Shown piece after piece: positions 5,220-6,537 of a DNA stretch of 6,537 nucleotides. Positions within the stretch are counted from its first letter, which is position 1. Each line of letters starts with the position of its first letter. Below the pieces are notes generated by a model. That model searched no databases, had not been told where the DNA came from, and saw only the letters and a list, made by a program, of their open reading frames with translations. Origin of the DNA: Erysipelotrichaceae bacterium UBA4808 (lineage in GTDB: Bacteria > Bacillota_I > Bacilli_A > Erysipelotrichales > Erysipelotrichaceae); assembly GCA_002402585.1 (NCBI GenBank), contig DHGC01000002.1:1-6537 (forward strand), given 5' to 3'. The position numbers were made by a program, and so were the translations under genes.

Positions 5220-6537
5220 TGCGCTCCACATTTTTAGGTTTAGAAACGGCACGTAAAGGCTTGACCGTCAGTCAAAAAGGACTGGACATAACAGGTCAAA
5301 ACATCACCAATGCCAATACGGAAGGGTACACACGTCAACGCATTGATGTTGTGAGTGTATCCAGCAACATTGACGCACGTTATCGCACAACCCAAGCCGG
5401 CATGAGCGGCCAAGGTGTCATGGTTTCAGATGTCTCCCAAATCCGTGACCAGCAATTGGATGGTCGTTATCGCAGTGAATTAGCAGAACAGCGTTATTAT
5501 GAACAAACGCTTACCATTTTAGATGACTTGGAAGGTGTACTGAATGAAATCGAAGGGGGCATCAAGCCGAGTCTACAAGATCTGGTTTCTTCGCTTCAAG
5601 ATTTCAGTATGAATCCCAACCAAGCTGTGAATGCGAATATCGTTCTATCTAAATCCAAGAGCGTCATTCAGATGTTCAATCAATATGCAGAAGAATTGAA
5701 TGGATTGAAAGCACAGAGCATCTCCGATCTATCGGTTGATGTGAATGATGTAAATACGACCCTAAGTAAAATCCAAGGCTTGAATGATAGTATCTCAAAA
5801 GCTTTCTTAGAAGGTAAACAGAATGCGGTTAATGAGTTGATGGATCAACGCAATCTCTTAGTTGATCACCTCTCAACCTTCGGTAATATCAAAGTCACGA
5901 CACAAACAGATGGTCAAATCCAAATCCACATGCATGATCAATTGATTTTGGATGGGGACTATCGTGACCAATTGAATCTCTTAAAACCAACGGAACCACT
6001 TGTATTGGAATGGCAATCAACAGGACAAACCATATCTTTAGGAGCAGGGAGCCTGAAGGCAAGCATTGAGCGTATTGAAGGGGATAATCCTTTTACACAA
6101 GGCATTGCTTATTACCAAGGACAACTGAATGAACTTGCGACATCTTTTGCGTATGTCATGAATCAAGCCTTTACTCAAACCAGTGGTCAAGCAAAAGCAT
6201 TGATCAGTGGTAATACCGCTTCAGACTTAAGTATTGAAGATGCGTGGTTAAAGAATCCTTCGTACATCCTGAACCAAACGGGCAGTCTGGACAATCGTCC
6301 AATCCTTGCCTTAATTGAAAAGTTAGAAGGTAAGATGCTCATTAATGAAGAACAAAGCTCGATGAGTGAATTCGTCTCCAAGTTTGTCATCGCACTTGGA
6401 CAAGATCGTAACTTCATCGCTTCACGACTCCAAACCAGCACGAGTATTGCGAATGATCTTGCGCAACAGCGAGATTCCATCAGTGCGGTCTCACTGGATG
6501 AAGAAGGGGCAAACCTCTTGATCTATGAGAAAGCCTT
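5219..6537 (+). CDS. flgK: FlgK, hook-filament junction protein 1 (3' end outside the window)
   Basis: FlgK (HAP1) is exported through the flagellar channel and forms the first ring between hook and filament. The window shows 439 residues. The N-terminal rod/hook helix reads FLGLETARKGLTVSQKGLDI (5-24), then GQNITNANTEGYTRQR with GYTRQR at 36-41, the hallmark of hook-axial proteins. The family block DQRNLLVDHLS begins at 209. Near the edge, QQRDSISAVSLDEEGANLL (about 417-435) is the FlgK C-terminal signature, so only some 20-40 residues are missing. ATG 5219 shares its A with the flgN stop (TGATG) and follows GGAGGTG at 5207-5213, a strong site with tight coupling. The middle domain (about 240-400) is short compared with enterobacterial FlgK. 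No frameshift is seen. Confidence 0.95.
   Translation, partial: MRSTFLGLETARKGLTVSQKGLDITGQNITNANTEGYTRQRIDVVSVSSNIDARYRTTQAGMSGQGVMVSDVSQIRDQQLDGRYRSELAEQRYYEQTLTILDDLEGVLNEIEGGIKPSLQDLVSSLQDFSMNPNQAVNANIVLSKSKSVIQMFNQYAEELNGLKAQSISDLSVDVNDVNTTLSKIQGLNDSISKAFLEGKQNAVNELMDQRNLLVDHLSTFGNIKVTTQTDGQIQIHMHDQLILDGDYRDQLNLLKPTEPLVLEWQSTGQTISLGAGSLKASIERIEGDNPFTQGIAYYQGQLNELATSFAYVMNQAFTQTSGQAKALISGNTASDLSIEDAWLKNPSYILNQTGSLDNRPILALIEKLEGKMLINEEQSSMSEFVSKFVIALGQDRNFIASRLQTSTSIANDLAQQRDSISAVSLDEEGANLLIYEKA

Overview
The window is a flagellar locus of a low-GC, Gram-positive (Bacillota) type bacterium, with an insertion sequence at its left edge. This placement rests on moderately AT-rich coding sequence, strong AGGAGG-type ribosome binding sites, a stand-alone FlhB C-terminal protein of the YlqH type, and comFB lying close to flgM-flgN-flgK as in the Bacillus subtilis comF/flgM region. 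The genus cannot be named; Erysipelotrichia or Clostridia relatives are a guess.

Layout: (1) Positions 1-1053 hold nearly all of an IS1595-family insertion sequence. Its transposase is intact and its left tip lies outside the window. (2) Positions about 1080-4527 look like one transcription unit on the + strand: a FliK/YlqG-like protein, an FlhB-C-terminal-like protein, a ParA/Soj-type ATPase, a ComFB-family protein and a PilZ-domain protein. A stem-loop with a T-run at 4483-4527 ends the unit. (3) From 4481 a second unit begins: flgM, flgN and flgK, with flgK running off the right edge a few tens of codons before its expected end. All genes are on the + strand, and several pairs overlap (8, 23, 8 and 1 nt). 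No gene-free stretch exceeds about 100 bases.

How the genes may work together: FliK-like and FlhB-like proteins act at the flagellar export gate and in hook-length control. FlgM holds sigma-28 until the hook is complete, FlgN chaperones the hook-filament junction proteins, and FlgK is the first of these. Between them sit a ParA-type positioning ATPase and two proteins from families tied to cyclic di-GMP: PilZ (motif residues intact) and ComFB (members reported as cyclic-dinucleotide receptors in cyanobacteria). The most interesting reading is a second-messenger-responsive module that places or brakes flagella or chemosensory arrays. That is an inference from gene order and motifs.

Regulation: two sites upstream of the two units share TTAAG-N15-TCGATA with identical spacing. 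This resembles the sigma-D (sigma-28) promoter (TAAA-N15-GCCGATAT). The second site overlaps the terminator of the unit before it. The insertion sequence ends about 26 bp before the first site.
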